Assembly: GCF_003853645.1 (NCBI RefSeq)
Contig: NZ_QTPO01000032.1
Span: forward strand, 1-64,000
DNA length: 64,000 nucleotides
DNA from: Burkholderia sp. Bp9143
GTDB taxonomy: Bacteria > Pseudomonadota > Gammaproteobacteria > Burkholderiales > Burkholderiaceae
Reading direction: 5' to 3'
The position numbers and the translations under genes are program-made. This document shows positions 61,592 through 64,000 of the stretch, in pieces. The notes under the pieces were generated by a model that had not been told where the DNA came from, searched no databases, and worked only from the letters and a program-made list of their open reading frames with translations. Numbering within the stretch: position 1 is the stretch's first letter; the number at the start of each line of letters is the position of its first letter.

Positions 61592-63427
61592 TTACTGCCC
61601 CTGCTGCTTCAGCTGTTGCTGCTTCAACTGCTGCGTGCGCGCCTGCAGCTTCAGCACGCGCTGCAGCGCGGTACGGTTCGCGAGGATCCCGTCGTAGAAG
61701 TTGCCGAGATCGCCCTTCAGCGCGGTCCGCGACGCGTCGTTCAGGTAGATCATGTGGCCCGACGGATAGTTCTTGATCGTCAGGTTCTGCGCCTTGAGCG
61801 TCGGATCGAGCGGCATCTGCGCGAGCGTCAGCTCGGTCTGGTGGAACGGCGTGACCGCGTCGAAGTAGCCATTCGCCGACAGCACCTTCAGGTCCGGGTT
61901 CACGCTCATCGTCGCCGCCAGGTCGCCGGCCGTGTACAGCGTATTGCCGCCGCCCCTGTTCGCGCCGGTCGGGTCCGTGTGGCTGAAGTCCCAGTTGTTG
62001 AAGACCTGGTCGTTCAGGTCCACGAACGACGACGTCGACGTGTACTTGAGGTCGGTGTTGATGTAGCTGTTCCACAGCACCGTGTACGCGCCGCCGACGT
62101 TCGTGATCGACGGATCGTTGCTGCCCGAGTTCGGCAGGATGTACGGCGCGATGCCCTTGCCCGTGAAGTTCGCGCGACCGTCGTACTGGCCGATCTGCGT
62201 ACCGGGCACGAGCGTCAGGAAGAACGTGTACGGCGGGTTGTCGTCCGACGACGGCACGTTGCCGAGCGCGGCCGGGTTGCCGAAGGTCTGGATCAGCGAC
62301 GTCGGATCCGTGCCGATGTACGCGCCCATCTGCTGCGCGGTCTGCAGGTTCAGGTTCAGCCGCACGTTCACGAAGCCGCCGTCCTGCGGGTTCGGCTTCT
62401 GCGCGAGCGGCGCGAGCGTGTTGTCCGCGTAGTTGCGGGCCTGCACCATGTACGCATCGAGATCGGTCGGCGTCGGGTTGAGGGTAGTCTTCTTCCAGTA
62501 GAACGCATCGGCCGCGAGTGTCGGGAAGGTGCCCGGCGCGGACAGCGCATTCGCATAGTCGAGGATCGACGACTGCAGCGTGATCCCGTTCAGGTCGATG
62601 CCGTCCTCATGCAGCACCCACGACACGACCGCGCTACGCGCCGTGCCGTACGACTCGCCGAACAGGAATTTCGGCGAGTTCCAGCGCGCGTACTTGGTCA
62701 GGTAGCGCTGGATGAAGCGGTCGATCGAGTGCGCGTCCTGGTCGGTGCCCCAGAAGTCCTTGTTCTTCGCCGGGGCGATCGCCGCCGAGTAGCCGGTGCC
62801 GACCGGGTTGATGAACACCAGATCGGTGCGGTCGAGCAGGCTGTCCGGGTTGTCGAGCAGCTTGTACGGGGCCGGCGGCGTGAAGTTCGGGAACGACGAC
62901 TGCAGGCGTTTCGGCCCGAACGAGCCGAGCAGCAGGTAGACCGACGACGAGCCGGGGCCGCCGTTGTAGAAGAACGTGACCGGGCGCGGCTTCGACGGGT
63001 CCGGGTTGTCCTGCGTATATGCGACGTAGAACATCTTCGCGTTCGGCGCCGACGTGATCGGGTCGATCGTGGTCAGGTGCCCGGTGGTGGCCGTGTACTG
63101 GACGGTCTTGCCGCCGATCGTGACCTGGCGATGCACGACCGCGGCCCCTTCGGTCGAATCCGTGACCGCGTCGTTCGGCCCGGTGCCGTACACGTCGTTG
63201 TCGACGTACGGCTGGTCGGCCGGGACGGCGGCCGTTGCATTGGTGCTGGCCGACGTACTGCCGGTCGACGTCGTCGCGGCTGCCGCGGTGGCAGCGCTCG
63301 GACCCGACCCGTCGTCGCCGCCGCACCCCGTGACGAGCAGCGCCGCCGCCGCGGCTGCGGCGAGCGGCACGCTCAGTGTCGTTCCAAATAGCGCGAAACC
63401 GTCTTTCAAGGACTTCAGTGTCGTCAT
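61592..63427 (-). CDS. S10 family serine carboxypeptidase-like lipoprotein
   Basis: 611 residues. The N-terminal ALFGTTLSVPLAAAAAAALL ends in a lipobox LVTGC, so it is a predicted lipoprotein. The catalytic domain has FYNGGPGSSSVYL (oxyanion region), FGESYGTARSAV (GESYG, Ser near 258), SANGYFDAVTPF (Asp near 521) and SGHMIYL (His near 558). It would trim C-terminal residues of peptides in the periplasm. The C-terminus ends in a Gln-rich tail. It is on the minus strand, convergent with the permease gene, with a long upstream region before the window end. Confidence 0.9.
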   Translation of the reverse strand: MTTLKSLKDGFALFGTTLSVPLAAAAAAALLVTGCGGDDGSGPSAATAAAATTSTGSTSASTNATAAVPADQPYVDNDVYGTGPNDAVTDSTEGAAVVHRQVTIGGKTVQYTATTGHLTTIDPITSAPNAKMFYVAYTQDNPDPSKPRPVTFFYNGGPGSSSVYLLLGSFGPKRLQSSFPNFTPPAPYKLLDNPDSLLDRTDLVFINPVGTGYSAAIAPAKNKDFWGTDQDAHSIDRFIQRYLTKYARWNSPKFLFGESYGTARSAVVSWVLHEDGIDLNGITLQSSILDYANALSAPGTFPTLAADAFYWKKTTLNPTPTDLDAYMVQARNYADNTLAPLAQKPNPQDGGFVNVRLNLNLQTAQQMGAYIGTDPTSLIQTFGNPAALGNVPSSDDNPPYTFFLTLVPGTQIGQYDGRANFTGKGIAPYILPNSGSNDPSITNVGGAYTVLWNSYINTDLKYTSTSSFVDLNDQVFNNWDFSHTDPTGANRGGGNTLYTAGDLAATMSVNPDLKVLSANGYFDAVTPFHQTELTLAQMPLDPTLKAQNLTIKNYPSGHMIYLNDASRTALKGDLGNFYDGILANRTALQRVLKLQARTQQLKQQQLKQQGQ

Positions 63428-64000
63428 TATTGCCTCTCGAACAGAACGATAAATACCGCCGGCCGCAAAGGATCATTTGCGCCGGCGCTCCGCACCGGGA
63501 GCGCATTCGTTTTGCGATGCACCCCGAGTTTTTTACCGAATCGGCAAATACCGACCGGCACGATTTACCCCACCCATATTCCGCGACCACACAATGGAAT
63601 CAATTCCATTGCGAACGACAATTCAATAACGTGCAGCAATGCGAATTCAGGCGCGCCCTCTGCATGCGCGAGAAACGACAAGCAAAATCATCCCCCGCAA
63701 AGCCCGCCGGACAAGGCGCCTTCGCGTCAAACGGACGAACAATCCCCCTCGGCGAAATGCCGATCAATCGCGAAACGGCGACCAATCGCAACTCGAGCCG
63801 ATCTAATAAAATCGAAAGGATCGATTAACTATACGGAAAGGAATATTGTCTTTACGGGAATTTATTAAATTAAGTGAAAATATCGGCGCATAATAGTTTC
63901 CGGGTTTTCCGCCGTAAAGTAATAATTTGTTACAGCGCGCGACATTCCGATAAAGGTCAATACGGGACCGATTCCAGACGCTGAAAAGAAAAAAGCCGGA
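63428..64000. other. AT-rich upstream region of the S10 peptidase
   Basis: No gene can be supported. The right half is visibly AT-rich, with the start of an A-run and GCCGGA at the very end that may be the edge of a terminator belonging to a gene beyond the window. It should contain the promoter of the peptidase gene on the minus strand. Confidence 0.45.

Noticed and set aside
63376..63868. Two overlapping plus-strand frames near the right end
   Set aside because: They overlap the start of the S10 peptidase gene, and the residues are biased by the AT-rich region with no family pattern.

Overview
The window reads as chromosome of a Burkholderia, most likely the B. cepacia complex. Reasons: very high GC with long shadow frames in all registers; an rmlBACD-wzm-wzt O-antigen locus beside apaH; the algH-ruvX-pyrR-pyrB-pyrC' block; a rubA-thiD-groESL neighbourhood; and wbiG/H/I-type genes. 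The species assignment is inference from content and order.

Region 1 (1 to about 34 kb) is a surface-polysaccharide (O-antigen) locus made of strand-switching blocks. It starts with the 5' end of a phosphomannomutase gene (minus strand). Next is a plus-strand block: Wzx-like flippase, two glycosyltransferases, galE and a WecA/MraY-type sugar-phosphate transferase. A minus block follows with wbiI/wbiH/wbiG-like genes (4,6-dehydratase, second initiating transferase, reductase) and a GT2. A short plus block holds two CgeB-like glycosyltransferases. The long minus block, read in transcription order from rmlB, is rmlB-A-C-D, GT2, wzm, wzt, a methyltransferase/coiled-coil/double-GT2 giant, a HAD protein, an epimerase, a DUF1796 protein, a repeat-bearing GT4, GT2, a sulfotransferase with a coiled-coil tail, and an O-acyltransferase. 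Together these make dTDP-L-rhamnose and probably a 6-deoxy-HexNAc primer, assemble a polymer on undecaprenyl phosphate, decorate it (acyl, methyl and sulfo groups predicted) and export it by the Wzm/Wzt ABC transporter. The genes between about 10.6 and 28 kb look less GC-rich than their flanks, as expected for a variable serotype segment.

Region 2 (34.3 to 42.9 kb) is housekeeping: apaH (+), then on the minus strand rubA, an unrecognised Ala-rich protein, algH, ruvX, pyrR, pyrB, a catalytically dead pyrC' and plsC, with thiD on the plus strand.

Region 3 (43.3 to 44.9 kb) is a small accessory cassette between thiD and groEL: orphan Hcp, a PGRP/amidase-fold protein and a signal-peptide, four-cysteine protein. 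It looks like a type VI secretion effector/immunity module.

Region 4 (45.0 to 50.7 kb) is groES-groEL with a perfect CIRCE operator and a sigma-70-like promoter, followed by an ECF sigma/anti-sigma operon carrying envelope or secreted proteins (cupredoxin, LolA-like, SRPBCC), with a COG4315 secreted protein just upstream.

Region 5 (51 to 64 kb) holds a 711-residue secreted repeat protein, a D-amino-acid/basic amino acid module resembling the Pseudomonas dau locus (FAD oxidoreductase, periplasmic binding protein, ornithine-cyclodeaminase-family enzyme and YheO/DauR-type regulator around a divergent promoter with inverted repeats), a hexanucleotide repeat, a DsbA/FrnE-like protein, a DHA2 transporter, a TauE/SafE permease and a lipoprotein-like S10 peptidase. 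No tRNA, rRNA, insertion sequence or CRISPR array was seen.
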